Origin: Blastochloris tepida | GTDB taxonomy: Bacteria; Pseudomonadota; Alphaproteobacteria; Rhizobiales; Xanthobacteraceae | DNA length: 64,000 nt | Assembly: GCF_003966715.1 (NCBI RefSeq) | Contig: NZ_AP018907.1 | Span: 2,406,001-2,470,000 of the forward strand | Direction: 5' to 3' | Shown: piece after piece, positions 14,000-22,672 of the stretch | Layout: each line of letters starts with the position of its first letter | Position numbering within the stretch: position 1 is the stretch's first letter | The notes under the pieces: model-generated | Databases searched by the model: none | Told to the model about the DNA's origin: nothing | What the model saw: only the letters and a program-made list of their open reading frames with translations | Translations under genes and position numbers: made by a program

Positions 14000-15256
14000 T
14001 CACCGCTTGATGTGGGCCAGCACCTCGGCGGTGGGGAAACCGTCCGGCACCAGCCCAAGCTGGGCCTGCACCTGACGCAGCGCCTCGCGCGTCTTGCCGC
14101 CGATCTTGCCGTCCGGCTGGCCGATGTCATAGCCATACCCCAGCAGCAATTCCTGCAGCTCGAAACGCTCGGTGCGCGACAGAAGCTGAGCCCCCCGCGG
14201 CCAAGGCTGCACGAACGGCCCGCCGCCGCGCATGCGGTCGGCCAGATGGCCGATCGCCAGCGCGTAGGCTTCGGCGGGGTTGTAGCGCATGATGACGCGG
14301 AAATTCTCCAGCATCAGGAAGGCCGGCCCCTGTGCGCCGGCCGGCAGCAGCAGATAGGCCTGATCGCCGGGACGCGGGAACATCTGGCCCGCGACCCGCC
14401 GCACGCCGAGGCGGCTCCACTCGGCAAGGCTCATGCGCCGCGAGCGGTCGGCGAGCAGGAAATTGAACCCGGCCGGAAGCTCGACCTCGTAGCCCCAGGT
14501 CTGGCCGGTCACCCATTTCTCGGCCCGGAAGCGGTTGGCGGTCGAGGCCAGCGCATCCGGCACGGAATCGACCAGATTGGCGTGGCCGTCGCCGTCGAAA
14601 TCGACCGCGTAGCGCAGATAGCCGGTGGGCATGAACTGGGTCATGCCGAACGCGCCGGCCCAGGAGCCGCGCATGTGCTCCAGCGGCACGTCGCCGCGCT
14701 GCAGGATGGCCACGGCCGCCAGGAACTCGTCACGGAAATAGGCCTGCCGGCGGCCGATGCAGGCGAGCGAGGCGGTCGAGCGCACCACGTCGCGGCTGCC
14801 CATGCCCTCGCGGGTGCCGAAATTCGACTCGATTCCCCAGATCGCGGTGATCAGGTAGCGATCCACGCCCCACTGCTGCTCGATGGCATCGAAGGTCGCC
14901 TTGTGGAGCGCCAGCATCTCACGGCCCTGGCGGATGCGGGATTCGGTGACCAGCGTGTCGACGTACCACCAGATCGGCCGCTCGAATTCCGGCTGGCCAT
15001 CCATGAGCTTGAACAGGCTCATGTCGGGCTGGACCGACCGCATCACCCACTCGTAGGTGGCGCGAGAAATGCCCTTGCGCTGCGCCTGCGGCCACAGACC
15101 GGCGAGGCACTCGCCGAAATTAGCCTCCGCCTCGGCCAGGGCCTGCGGCGTCATCAGGGGATGGCTAGGCGTCACGCTGCCGACGACCTGAGCCGTGGCC
15201 GGCGCACACCACAGGACGGCAGCCGCAAGCGCGGCGAGACGGACAGTCGAGCGCAT
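14000..15256 (-). CDS. Lytic murein transglycosylase, MltB-like, with peptidoglycan-binding domain
   Basis: A 418-residue periplasmic enzyme that cleaves the MurNAc-GlcNAc bond with formation of 1,6-anhydro-MurNAc. The signal peptide ends near ATAQV (residue ~23). The SLT_2 catalytic domain covers ~40-335 with catalytic Glu143 in WGIESNFG, the GAFGMTQFMP segment and the VDFDGDGHANL Ca2+-loop-like sequence. A C-terminal PG_binding_1 domain spans ~355-415 (GYGYDIGQPDGKIGGKTREAL). It lacks a lipobox, so it should be soluble rather than outer-membrane anchored. It lies 116 bases upstream of the DUF459 gene on the same strand, so co-transcription is plausible. Confidence 0.93.
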   Translation of the reverse strand: MRSTVRLAALAAAVLWCAPATAQVVGSVTPSHPLMTPQALAEAEANFGECLAGLWPQAQRKGISRATYEWVMRSVQPDMSLFKLMDGQPEFERPIWWYVDTLVTESRIRQGREMLALHKATFDAIEQQWGVDRYLITAIWGIESNFGTREGMGSRDVVRSTASLACIGRRQAYFRDEFLAAVAILQRGDVPLEHMRGSWAGAFGMTQFMPTGYLRYAVDFDGDGHANLVDSVPDALASTANRFRAEKWVTGQTWGYEVELPAGFNFLLADRSRRMSLAEWSRLGVRRVAGQMFPRPGDQAYLLLPAGAQGPAFLMLENFRVIMRYNPAEAYALAIGHLADRMRGGGPFVQPWPRGAQLLSRTERFELQELLLGYGYDIGQPDGKIGGKTREALRQVQAQLGLVPDGFPTAEVLAHIKR

Positions 15257-15547
15257 GGAACCCCCCAGCTTCGGGATACATGAGCCTCCGAAGCTGGCGG
15301 TATTGTGATGAACGCTTCGTTAAGAGCATCATCGCGACGCCCTGCCCTCACCCGGCGGTCTCCCTAACGGTCATCCGAGGCATTCCGTCAGGACTTGATT
15401 CAGCTCGTGCGGCAGAAATACCGGTTGAACCATCGCCATATTCGAGCGCGCGTCACCATTTTTCCCATATTTGCCTGAAGATGCCGCTGCTCGCGACGGT
15501 CAGGGCGCCACTGCGAGCCGTTCGTCCTTCCGCCCGTCGCGTCCATC

Positions 15548-16423
15548 ATGACCCTTCCGATTCGCAAGGCCGTGTTCCCGGTCGCGGGCCTCGGCACCCG
15601 CTTTCTCCCTGCGACCAAGGCGATGCCCAAGGAGATGCTGACCGTCGTCGACCGGCCGGTGATCCAGCACGTCGTCGACGAGGCCCGCGAGGCGGGCGTC
15701 GAGCATCTCATATTCGTCACCGGCCGTAACAAGGGCGTGATCGAGGACCATTTCGACCGCCAGTTCGAGCTGGAGGAGACGCTTTCCGACCGCGGCAAGC
15801 GCGGCGAACTCGACGCGCTGTCGCGCGACCAGCCGGGCCCCGGCGCCACCAGCTTCACCCGCCAGCAGAGCCCGCTCGGCCTTGGCCACGCCGTGTGGTG
15901 CGCGCGCGAGCTGGTCGGCAAGGAGCCGTTCGCGCTGCTGCTGCCGGACATGCTCCACCACGGCCGCGTGCCGTGCCTCAAGGGCATGATCGATGCCTAC
16001 AGGAAGCAGCCCGGCAATTACGTCGCGGTCTATGAGGTGCCGCAGAGCCAGGCCCACCAATACGGCATCGTCGGCATCGAGGCGGGGAGCGGCCGCGTCG
16101 CCAAGATCACCAAGATGATCGAGAAACCGCCGGCCGGCACCGCGCCCTCCAACCTGGCCATTTCCGGCCGCTACATCCTGAGCGCGGAAATCTTCGATCT
16201 CCTGGCCAAGCAGAGCCGCGGCGCCGGCGGTGAGATCCAGCTTACCGACGCGATGATCAAGCTGTCCGAGACGCAGCCCTTCTACGCCTACACCTTCGAT
16301 GGCCGTATCTATGACTGCGGCTCCAAGGTCGGCTTCCTGGTGGCCAACGTCGCCTATGCGCTGGCGCGCGACGACATCGCCCCGGCCTTCCGCCACGAGC
16401 TGGCGGCGCTGCTGACGGATTGA
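15548..16423 (+). CDS. galU: UTP--glucose-1-phosphate uridylyltransferase
   Basis: A 291-residue nucleotidyltransferase that makes UDP-glucose, a precursor of exopolysaccharide, LPS core sugars and trehalose (donor for OtsA, also encoded in this window). The nucleotide-binding loop is VFPVAGLGTRFLPATKAMPKEM (first 20: 9-28, key residues GLGTRFLP and K28). VDRPVIQHVVDEA and MIEKPP are further family signatures, and the length matches GalU. The gene stands alone: the upstream neighbour diverges, and the stomatin gene starts 135 bases downstream. Confidence 0.95.
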   Translation: MTLPIRKAVFPVAGLGTRFLPATKAMPKEMLTVVDRPVIQHVVDEAREAGVEHLIFVTGRNKGVIEDHFDRQFELEETLSDRGKRGELDALSRDQPGPGATSFTRQQSPLGLGHAVWCARELVGKEPFALLLPDMLHHGRVPCLKGMIDAYRKQPGNYVAVYEVPQSQAHQYGIVGIEAGSGRVAKITKMIEKPPAGTAPSNLAISGRYILSAEIFDLLAKQSRGAGGEIQLTDAMIKLSETQPFYAYTFDGRIYDCGSKVGFLVANVAYALARDDIAPAFRHELAALLTD

Positions 16424-16558
16424 ACCTCCGGGCCAAGCTGGTCGACAGCACACGGTCGGCAATATCCGGAACGGCGGCATCCTTCGGCTGCTGCCGTTCC
16501 GCCTTGCCGGCGTCCCCTGCCCCCGCCAAGATTGCGCACCGCTCACCAGGATCAGCCC

Positions 16559-17566
16559 ATGCCCATGCTCTCCGGCTTCGATCTCTTCGTCCTGATCTTC
16601 GTCCTGCTCATCATCCTGACGCTGTTCGCCGGGGTGAAGACGGTGCCGCAAGGCTATGAGTGGACCGTGGTCCGCTTCAACAAGTACACGCGCACGCTGA
16701 TGCCCGGCCTCAATCTGATCGTGCCGTTCATCGACCGCATCGGCTCCAAGGTGAACATGATGGAGCAGGTGATGGACGTGCCCTCCCAGGAGGTCATCAC
16801 CAAGGACAATGCCACCGTCACCGTCGACGGCGTGGCGTTCTACCAGGTGTTCGACGCGGCGCGGTCGAGCTACGAGGTCACCAACCTCACCCATGCCATC
16901 CTCAACCTCACCACCACCAACATCCGCACGGTGATGGGCTCGATGGACCTCGACCAGCTGCTGTCGCACCGCGACGAGATCAATGAGCGGCTGCTCCGGG
17001 TGGTGGATGCAGCGGCGGCGAACTGGGGCGTCAAGGTCAACCGCATCGAGATCAAGGACATCGTGCCGCCGGCCGACCTGGTGCATGCGATGGCCCGCCA
17101 GATGAAAGCCGAGCGCGAGAAGCGCGCGCTGGTGCTGGAGGCCGAGGGCCACCGCCAGTCGGAGATCCTGCGGGCCGAAGGGGCGAAGCAGTCGCAGATC
17201 CTGGAGGCCGAGGGCCGGCGCGAGGCCGCGTTCCGCGACGCCGAGGCGCGCGAGCGCCTCGCCGAGGCCGAGGCGGTGGCGACCAAGATGGTGTCGGACG
17301 CCGTGGCCCAGGGCGACCTCAATGCGCTGAACTACTTCATCGCCGACAAGTACGTGAAGGCCTTGGAGTCGATCGCCTCGGCGCCGAACCAGCGCGTGCT
17401 GGTGCTGCCGGTCGAGGCCACCGCCATTCTTGGCTCGCTCGCCGGGGTGTCGGAACTGTTCAAGTCGGCCGAAGCCGCCAAGGAGGCGCGCAAGCCGACA
17501 CGGCCGACCGGTCCGGCCACCAGCGGCGGCAGCAGCGGCGGCCCGATGGTCGGCCCGATCGGGTGA
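16559..17566 (+). CDS. SPFH/Band 7 membrane protein, stomatin-like (QmcA family)
   Basis: A 335-residue membrane-anchored scaffold. One N-terminal TM segment (~6-25) is followed by the Band 7 domain (~25-190; VPQGYEWTVVRFNKYTRTLMPG and the VDVP..ITKDNATVTVDG signature, quoted in part). An Ala/Glu/Arg-rich coiled coil follows (~195-255, QMKAEREKRALVLEAEG-type repeats), then a glycine-rich tail. Such proteins oligomerise in the inner membrane and organise proteins in microdomains. The ATG at 16559 has AGGA nearby; an in-frame start nine codons earlier is less likely. It is followed after 7 bases by nfeD, its standard partner. Confidence 0.92.
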   Translation: MPMLSGFDLFVLIFVLLIILTLFAGVKTVPQGYEWTVVRFNKYTRTLMPGLNLIVPFIDRIGSKVNMMEQVMDVPSQEVITKDNATVTVDGVAFYQVFDAARSSYEVTNLTHAILNLTTTNIRTVMGSMDLDQLLSHRDEINERLLRVVDAAAANWGVKVNRIEIKDIVPPADLVHAMARQMKAEREKRALVLEAEGHRQSEILRAEGAKQSQILEAEGRREAAFRDAEARERLAEAEAVATKMVSDAVAQGDLNALNYFIADKYVKALESIASAPNQRVLVLPVEATAILGSLAGVSELFKSAEAAKEARKPTRPTGPATSGGSSGGPMVGPIG

Positions 17567-17573
17567 GGCCGCG

Positions 17574-18023
17574 ATGTCCGCCCTCTCCGCTCTCGGCGTC
17601 TGGAGTTGGTTCATCCTCGGCCTGGTTCTGCTCGGCGTCGAGGTGGCGATGCCGGGCTTCTTCATGCTGTGGCTTGGCGCCGCCGCCATCGCCACCGGCC
17701 TGATCACGCTCGCCTTCGGGCTTTCCTGGCAGGCCGAGTTCATCGTGTTCGCGGTGGTGGCGGTGGTGGCGCTGGTGGTGTGGCTGCGGCTCGCCAAGCG
17801 CTCGACGGAAGCCCCCGCCGACAATCCGTTCCTCAACCGCCGGGCGGCGAGCTATGTCGGCCGCGAGTTCGTGCTGGAGGAGGCGATCGTGCGCGGATCG
17901 GGCCGGGTGCGCATCGACGACAGCATCTGGCGCCTCTCGGGCCCCGACCTGCCGGCCGGCGCCAAGGTGCGCATCACCCGCGCCGATGGCGGCCTGCTGC
18001 ATGTGGAGGCGGCGGCGGGGTGA
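17574..18023 (+). CDS. NfeD-like membrane protein, partner of the stomatin homologue
   Basis: A 149-residue short NfeD protein. Two or three TM segments occupy ~8-75 (LGVWSWFILGLVLLGVEVAM; then LIVFAVVAVVAL-type). A C-terminal soluble OB-fold of about 60 residues follows (VGREFVLEEAIVRGSGRVRI..GAKVRITRADGGLLHVE). The gene begins 7 bases after the QmcA-type stop, and GTGAGG spanning that stop is the ribosome binding site, implying translational coupling. The stomatin-NfeD pair is widely conserved; NfeD is believed to regulate or stabilise the SPFH assembly. Confidence 0.9.
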   Translation: MSALSALGVWSWFILGLVLLGVEVAMPGFFMLWLGAAAIATGLITLAFGLSWQAEFIVFAVVAVVALVVWLRLAKRSTEAPADNPFLNRRAASYVGREFVLEEAIVRGSGRVRIDDSIWRLSGPDLPAGAKVRITRADGGLLHVEAAAG

Positions 18024-18083
18024 TGAGGCGCCTTCCCTCCCCGACGATGGAGGGAAGCGATCGACCTGCGCGCCAGCATTCCC

Positions 18084-19097
18084 TTACGTCAACCCGGAGC
18101 GCAGGATGTCGTGCAGGTGCAGGATGCCCTCCGGGCGGCCGTCGGTCACCGCGAACAGCGCGGTGATCTTCTTGGCCTCCATCAGCTCCAGCGCCTCGGA
18201 GGCGAGCTGGTCGGGGCGCGCGGTCTTGGGCGAGCGGGTCATCACCTGATCGACCGGCCGCACCATCAGGTCCGCCGCCATGTTGCGGCGCAGGTCGCCG
18301 TCGGTGACGATGCCCACCAGCCGGCCATCCGCGCCGACGACGCCGACGCAGCCGAAGCCCTTGGCCGACATGGTGACGATCGCCTCGGACATCGGCGTCC
18401 CCAGCGCGATTAACGGTATCTCGGAACCTGCGTGCATCAGGTCGCGCACGAACCGCAGATTGGCGCCGAGCTTGCCGCCGGGGTGGAACACCTTGAAATC
18501 GAGCGGGGTGAAGCCGCGCGCCTCCAGCAGCGCCACCGCCAGCGCGTCGCCGAGCGCCAACTGCAGCAGCGTCGAGGTGGTGGGCGCCAGCCCCATCGGG
18601 CAGGCCTCGGTGACCTTGGGCAGCACCAGCGCCACATCGGCGGCGAGGCCGAGCGTGCTGGCGGGATTGGAGGTAATCGCCACCAGCGGCACACGAAACC
18701 GGCGCGAATAATTCACCAGATCGCGCAATTCGGTGGTCTCGCCCGACCAGGACAGGCCCAGAATGACGTCGTCGCGGCCGATCATGCCGAGATCGCCGTG
18801 GCTGGCCTCGCCCGGATGGACGAAATGCGCCGGCGTGCCGGTCGAGGCGAGGGTCGAGGCGATCTTGCGGCCGACATGGCCGCTCTTGCCCATGCCGGTG
18901 ACGATCACCCGCCCGGCCGCCGCCTGCATCACCGCCACCGCCGCCGAGAATGCGGCGCCGAGCGCGCCGTCGAGCGCCTGGGCGAGCGCCGCGAGCCCTG
19001 CCGACTCGGTGTCGATCGTGCGCCGGGCGGAAGCGATATGATCCTGAATCACATCGCTTTTTTCTGTGCGCGTCTGGCCGGTCGCCGCTGCCGTCAT
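18084..19097 (-). CDS. kdsD: Arabinose-5-phosphate isomerase, KpsF/GutQ family
   Basis: A 337-residue enzyme interconverting ribulose-5-phosphate and arabinose-5-phosphate, the first committed step to KDO for lipid A-core. The SIS domain (~45-185) carries GMGKSG (68-73) and HPGEASHGDLG (94-104). Two CBS domains fill ~215-330 (LMHAGSEIPLI..GIVTDGDLRR; VMTRSPKTARPDQLA..GILHLHDILR). The ATG at 19097 follows AAGGAGG by nine bases, clearly better than an in-frame start 21 codons upstream. It diverges from the outer-membrane barrel gene. Confidence 0.95.
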   Translation of the reverse strand: MTAAATGQTRTEKSDVIQDHIASARRTIDTESAGLAALAQALDGALGAAFSAAVAVMQAAAGRVIVTGMGKSGHVGRKIASTLASTGTPAHFVHPGEASHGDLGMIGRDDVILGLSWSGETTELRDLVNYSRRFRVPLVAITSNPASTLGLAADVALVLPKVTEACPMGLAPTTSTLLQLALGDALAVALLEARGFTPLDFKVFHPGGKLGANLRFVRDLMHAGSEIPLIALGTPMSEAIVTMSAKGFGCVGVVGADGRLVGIVTDGDLRRNMAADLMVRPVDQVMTRSPKTARPDQLASEALELMEAKKITALFAVTDGRPEGILHLHDILRSGLT

Positions 19098-19186
19098 GCC
19101 GACTCGCCTCCTTCCGATCTCAGGGACCGGCATAGCACGCGGCCCGCCCCCTCTCCACACCGCCAGGAAGGGCCCGAAAAGGTTGC

Positions 19187-19224
19187 GTTAACCGAACCGG
19201 TTTTAGGTTTGTTAACCATACCGG
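19187..19224 (+). promoter_or_regulatory. Direct repeat GTTAACC-NN-ACCGG upstream of the outer-membrane barrel gene
   Basis: Two copies of a 14-mer, GTTAACCGAACCGG (19187-19200) and GTTAACCATACCGG (19211-19224), begin 24 bases apart and end 12 bases before the GTG start. TTAACC is also the half-site of CtrA-type regulators, so these may be binding sites for a response regulator. That is inference. Confidence 0.5.
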
Positions 19225-19236
19225 AGCCGTCCGTTC

Positions 19237-20790
19237 GTGCCGCACACCCGTTTCACCCTGCTCTGCTTCGCCGCGCTCGGCGCGCTGGCGGCCGCCTGCG
19301 GCCAGCCGCAGGCGCAGGAAGCGCAGGCGGCGCGCGAGCACGCGACGGTGGCGTTGCGGCGCTCGATCGACGACACTCCATCGGTCCAGGCAAGCGTTGC
19401 GGCGCCGGATGACACCGTTGCTGCGCCGCCGTCCGGCGCCGGAACCACCGGCTTCGTGGCCGAGGGCACGCGCCGGAAACCCCAGCGGGCGGCCCAGGCG
19501 GCCCGTCCCGTGCAGCCGGCCGGCCGGGTACGGCCGGAGCCGAAGCTGAACCGCCGCGCCTTCGACGACACGATCAACGCGGTGACCGCCCGGTCGTCCC
19601 AGTTGCGGGCGGCGCGTCTGCAGGCCTGGGGCGATACGCCGGTCGAGCCCACCGAGCCGTTCGACCCGCTGGGCATCCGCGCCGGCAGCTTCCTGCTCAA
19701 GCCGTGGTTCGAATCCGGCATCGGCTACGACACCAATCCGCTGGCCGCCAACACCAATCCCAAGCCCTCTCTGTACCAGCAGTTCGCGTCGGGCCTGAGC
19801 GCGCAGTCCGACTGGTCGCGCCATGCGCTCGCTGCCGATATCCGGGGCTCCTACACCCAGTACGACACTGTAAGCGGCAACAACCGGCCCGAGGTCGATG
19901 CCATCCTGCGCGGCCGCATCGATGTCAGCGATCGTACTCGCTATGCGCTCGAAGGGCACTTCCAGCTCACCACCGAGAGCGCCGGCAACCCGGACGCGCC
20001 GACCGACGTGGTGCGTCCGCCGCCGATCGTCACCACCGGCGGCAGCGTCGGGTTCGCCCACCGCTGGAACCGGCTCGATGTGGCCGCCGCCGCCGGGCTC
20101 GACCATGTCGTCTACGAGAACGGCGAGCTGCTGAACGGCGAGACGCTCGACCGCTCGGACCGCAATTACGACCAGCCCTCGGTGCGGCTGCGCACCGGCT
20201 ACGAGCTCAGGCCCGGCGTCACGCCGTTCGTGGCCGCCGAGTTCGACAGCCGCGAGTTCGCCAACGAGATCGACAGCTCCGGCTATCAGCGCGCCTCGAC
20301 CGGCATGGAGATCCGGGCCGGAACGAGCTTCGAGCTGTCGCGGCTGCTCACCGGCGAGGCGTCGCTGGGGTGGATCGCCCGCAACTATGTCGACCCGCGG
20401 CTGGCCGACATTTCCGGCCTCCTGGTCGATGCCTCGCTGGTGTGGGTGGCGAGCGGGCTGACCACCGTGCGCTTCACCGCCGTGACGACCATCAACGAGA
20501 CGTCGTTCGAGGACACCACCGGCGTGCTGGAGCGCATCCTTGCGCTGCGGATCGACCACGCCTTCCGGCGCTGGCTGATCGGCACAATCCGGCTCGGCTG
20601 GGAGTTCGACGACTACGGCCAATCCGGCCGCCGCGACAACCGCTTCGTGGTCGGGGCCCAGGCCAGCGTCAAGCTGGCGCGCGAGCTGTGGCTCACCGGC
20701 GAGGTCCGCCAGGAGACGCTGGACTCCAACGAGCCGGTCAACGACTACACGGCGAACATCATGATGGTGGGGCTGAGGCTGCAGCGCTGA
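19237..20790 (+). CDS. Outer-membrane beta-barrel protein (BBP2_2-type)
   Basis: A 517-residue exported protein. An N-terminal signal (LCFAALGALAAACG) contains a possible lipobox-like AAC, but the overall plan is a barrel. A disordered Ala/Pro region spans ~25-140. The last ~370 residues alternate polar and hydrophobic residues in about a dozen strands (WFESGIGYDTNP, LEGHFQLTTES, RLRTGYEL, FVAAEFDSREF, TGEASLGWIARNY and so on) and end in a typical barrel C-terminus (NIMMVGLRLQR). Similar proteins in rhizobia are annotated as outer-membrane beta-barrel proteins; none to my knowledge has a proven ligand. The start is GTG with GGAG about ten bases upstream. Confidence 0.82.
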   Translation: MPHTRFTLLCFAALGALAAACGQPQAQEAQAAREHATVALRRSIDDTPSVQASVAAPDDTVAAPPSGAGTTGFVAEGTRRKPQRAAQAARPVQPAGRVRPEPKLNRRAFDDTINAVTARSSQLRAARLQAWGDTPVEPTEPFDPLGIRAGSFLLKPWFESGIGYDTNPLAANTNPKPSLYQQFASGLSAQSDWSRHALAADIRGSYTQYDTVSGNNRPEVDAILRGRIDVSDRTRYALEGHFQLTTESAGNPDAPTDVVRPPPIVTTGGSVGFAHRWNRLDVAAAAGLDHVVYENGELLNGETLDRSDRNYDQPSVRLRTGYELRPGVTPFVAAEFDSREFANEIDSSGYQRASTGMEIRAGTSFELSRLLTGEASLGWIARNYVDPRLADISGLLVDASLVWVASGLTTVRFTAVTTINETSFEDTTGVLERILALRIDHAFRRWLIGTIRLGWEFDDYGQSGRRDNRFVVGAQASVKLARELWLTGEVRQETLDSNEPVNDYTANIMMVGLRLQR

Positions 20791-20837
20791 CCGGAACGTG
20801 TCCGGGCCAACCTTGCCCCGCCGCTCCCGGCGGCGCG

Positions 20838-20933
20838 GCGTTTTCATCGCCGGCGGGTCGGGTTATGCGGGCAAACCGAGACCGGTTCACGCCGATTTCT
20901 GGGTTCTGGCTTCGCTGCGCCCCCTCGAAGCCT
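20838..20933 (-). repeat. Composite repeat locus A, module T (inverted)
   Basis: TTTTCATCG..GTCGGGTT..GGCAAACCGAGAC..AATTTCTG-like sequence matches, with about one change in five, the reverse complement of 37836-37935. It abuts the G-rich palindrome at both sites. Confidence 0.65.
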
Positions 20934-21054
20934 CCCACCCCCGACCCCTCCCCACCATTCACTGCGTTCATGGGGGGAGGGGAGAAGAGGCGCCCCTTTT
21001 CTCCCCTCCCCCCGCGAGCTTCGCGAGCGGTGGGGAGGGGTCGGGGGTGGGGGG
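20934..21054 (-). repeat. Composite repeat locus A, G-rich nested palindrome (inverted)
   Basis: The outer arms CCCACCCCCGACCCCTCCCC and GGGGAGGGGTCGGGGGTGGG pair with each other. The inner arms GGGGGGAGGGGAGAA and TTCTCCCCTCCCCCC-type sequences pair around GGCGCC. The asymmetric spacer sequences (ATTCACTGCGTTCAT, GCGAGCTTCGCGAGC) are in reverse order relative to the two other copies. Confidence 0.85.
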
Positions 21055-21060
21055 CTTTGA

Positions 21061-21201
21061 GTGCGCGGAACGTCCCGGCGCTCGTCGTCTCTATCCCGCC
21101 TCGCCGTCTGCCTCGCCGCGTTTCCGGCCGGTCGCTTCAGGGTTCCCAGCCTCCAACGCATTCTCCGCAAAAGCGGTACCCACTCTTGCGGAGAATGCTC
21201 T
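21061..21201 (-). repeat. Composite repeat locus A, module X (inverted)
   Basis: Read on the minus strand it gives AGAGCATTCTCCGCAAGAGTG..GGAGGCTGGGAA..GAAGCGACCGGC..GGCGAGGCGGGAT..GCGCCGGGACGTTCC. This is nearly the same as 36237-36364 on the plus strand. The end next to the palindrome (GCGCACTCAAAG) gives the IS-free version of the IS481 insertion site. Confidence 0.85.
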
Positions 21202-21305
21202 AAAAATGTCTTTGGAGACAAAGCCCTGGATGGCCGGGACAAGGCCCGGCCAGGACGACGGCGGGTCAGCGGCAAAGGCCGCAGGCATGACCCGTCGAGA
21301 CGACC

Positions 21306-21560
21306 CTATCCCCGCCACGGCTCGACGCTGCTGGCGCGGCGGAAGAACCAGACCAGGGCGGCGACGCCGAGCGCCAGGCTGAGGGCCTCCAGGATCCAGG
21401 TGCCGATATCGCCAAACCCGAGCCAGCCGGCCATCGCCCAGCCGAAGGCAAGCGCGGCGCCCACGGTTTCTGTGCCGAGCAGGATGGCGGCGCTGACCAC
21501 GGTGATGAGGTTCGTCCAGTTGATGCGGCCCGAGGCCGGGGCGCTCGCCGTCTGCGACAT
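21306..21560 (-). CDS. Small two-TM membrane protein, conserved hypothetical
   Basis: An 84-residue protein starting at ATG 21560, with GGAG six bases upstream. Two hydrophobic helices are visible: ~17-42 (LITVVSAAILLGTETVGAAL) and ~51-73 (IGTWILEALSLALGVAALVW), followed by a basic-then-acidic tail FFRRASSVEPWRG. Similar short proteins (INW.NLITVVSAAIL.GTE) occur in Bradyrhizobium and Rhodopseudomonas as far as I recall, without assigned function. It sits between two repeat clusters and is transcribed alone or after the larger membrane protein at 21971. Confidence 0.7.
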   Translation of the reverse strand: MSQTASAPASGRINWTNLITVVSAAILLGTETVGAALAFGWAMAGWLGFGDIGTWILEALSLALGVAALVWFFRRASSVEPWRG

Positions 21561-21615
21561 CCGATGCTCCAACGTCACGTTTGATTTCGGTTCCGGTCGA
21601 TCGGGCCGGCCCCTC

Positions 21616-21762
21616 CCCTCTCCCCTTGTGGGAGAGGGTGCCGAGCGATCGAAGATCGCGAGGCGGGTGAGGGGTGATATCGAGCAGCTTGTGAGAAGCC
21701 CCCTCACCCGGCTCGATCTCGCTTCGCTTGGTCTCGCCACCCTCTCCCACAAGGGGAGAGGG
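21616..21762 (+). repeat. CCCTCTCCCC-type nested palindromic repeat, copy 1
   Basis: A 147-bp element bounded by CCCTCTCCCCTTGTGGGAGAGGG and CCCTCTCCCACAAGGGGAGAGGG (shown in part; each end is itself a hairpin and the ends also pair with each other). Internal GGGTGAGGGGTGA / CCCCTCACCCGGC arms also pair. A second copy in the same orientation is at 55778-55925. Confidence 0.85.
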
Positions 21763-21866
21763 AAAGAAAGAGCGCGGCGTCCACGTCGCGGCGCGATGCC
21801 GCCGGCCGCCCTGCCCGGTTCGGCGGCACTGTGGCCCGCGCCGCCGCCCTGGGCAAGAGCCGCTCG

Positions 21867-21967
21867 AGCATTCTCCGCAGAAGCGGGGACCGGTTTTGCG
21901 AAAGAGAATGCGATAAACCAGAAACTTAGAGCGTCCGATCTGATGCAGTCAGATCGGATCACGCTCC
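21867..21967 (-). repeat. AATGCTC / AGAGCG double-hairpin repeat, copy 1 (inverted)
   Basis: Two hairpins, GCATTCTC..GAGAATGC and CCGATCTGA-TGCAG-TCAGATCGG, joined by a conserved CCAGAAACTTAGAGCG spacer. The minus strand aligns along its whole length with 37978-38081. It directly follows the stop of the membrane protein at 21971 and may end its transcript. Confidence 0.8.
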
Positions 21968-21970
21968 AGA

Positions 21971-22669
21971 TTACGCCCCTGTCGCCCCGGCCGGCTCCCG
22001 GCGCGCCCGCCGGTACAGCAGGCAGGCGCCCAGGGCGAAGGCCCCGGCGCCGAGCGCGGTGAGGCTCTGCTCCAGCCAGTGCAGCGACAGGGTCATGGGC
22101 TCGATGCGGGCGATGCGCTGCAGCGCGAACACCATGGCCAGATTCACCAGAAACAGCGGGGCGAGCCACACTGCCCGGCGGCGCCAAGTCTCGCGCAGCA
22201 GCAGGACGGTGAGCGTGAGATTCGCCACACTGGCCAGCGCCAGCAGCGGCAGGAACCACCCGCGCTCCACCGCGAGACCCCAGTTGCGCAGGGCGGCGAT
22301 GCCGTAGGCGAGGCCGATCAGCACGAGCGGCACGAGCCAGGGCCGCCGGGGCAGTGCCGCGCTCCGGCGCTGGGCCCGCCACACGGCGAGCGCCAGCAGG
22401 CTGAAGCCCGGCGCCATCAGCGGGAACAGGGCACTGGCCAGCCACGGCAACTCCGGGCCGCCCAAAGCGAGGATCAGCTTCCAGGTGGCCTTGCACAGGC
22501 CCGCCAGAACCACCAGCGCCGCCCCGGCCAGGGCCATAAGCGCGCTTGACGGCGCGAGAGCGCGGACCAGACGGGCGATGCAGACGAGGGCCAGAGCGGT
22601 GAGCAGCACCGGCACGAAATTGAAGAGGGCCAGATCCAGGCCGTACTGGGGCATTGGGACCGCGGGCAT
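21971..22669 (-). CDS. Polytopic membrane protein of unknown function
   Basis: A 232-residue protein that I do not recognise. Six or seven hydrophobic helices can be drawn (LALFNFVPVLLTALALVCIARL; ALMALAGAALVVLAGL; LPWLASALFPLMAPGFSLLALAVW; WLVPLVLIGLAYGIAAL; FLPLLALASVANLTLTVLLL; VWLAPLFLVNLAMVFAL; LTALGAGAFALGACLLYRRAR, each quoted in part or whole). Short basic loops (WRAQRRSAALPRR, RETWRRR) are probably cytoplasmic. The MPAVPMPQYGLDL start at 22669 is chosen because sequence upstream is repeat DNA; a second ATG is five codons later, and neither has a good ribosome binding site. It is enclosed by repeats on both sides. Confidence 0.65.
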   Translation of the reverse strand: MPAVPMPQYGLDLALFNFVPVLLTALALVCIARLVRALAPSSALMALAGAALVVLAGLCKATWKLILALGGPELPWLASALFPLMAPGFSLLALAVWRAQRRSAALPRRPWLVPLVLIGLAYGIAALRNWGLAVERGWFLPLLALASVANLTLTVLLLRETWRRRAVWLAPLFLVNLAMVFALQRIARIEPMTLSLHWLEQSLTALGAGAFALGACLLYRRARREPAGATGA

Positions 22670-22672
22670 GAT

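Larger units (their letters stand above)
20791..21305. other. 515-bp gene-free region holding composite repeat locus A
   Basis: Contains, left to right, module T (20838-20933), the G-rich palindrome (20934-21054) and module X (21061-21201), all inverted relative to the copies near 37 kb. A further GGCCGGG..CCCGGCC hairpin lies near 21235-21253. No coding sequence is supported. Confidence 0.75.
21561..21970. other. 410-bp gene-free region with two repeat types
   Basis: Holds the CCCTCTCCCC palindromic repeat (21616-21762) and the AATGCTC/AGAGCG double hairpin (21867-21967). No coding sequence is supported. The promoter of the small membrane protein, if separate, would be just upstream of 21560. 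Confidence 0.7.
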
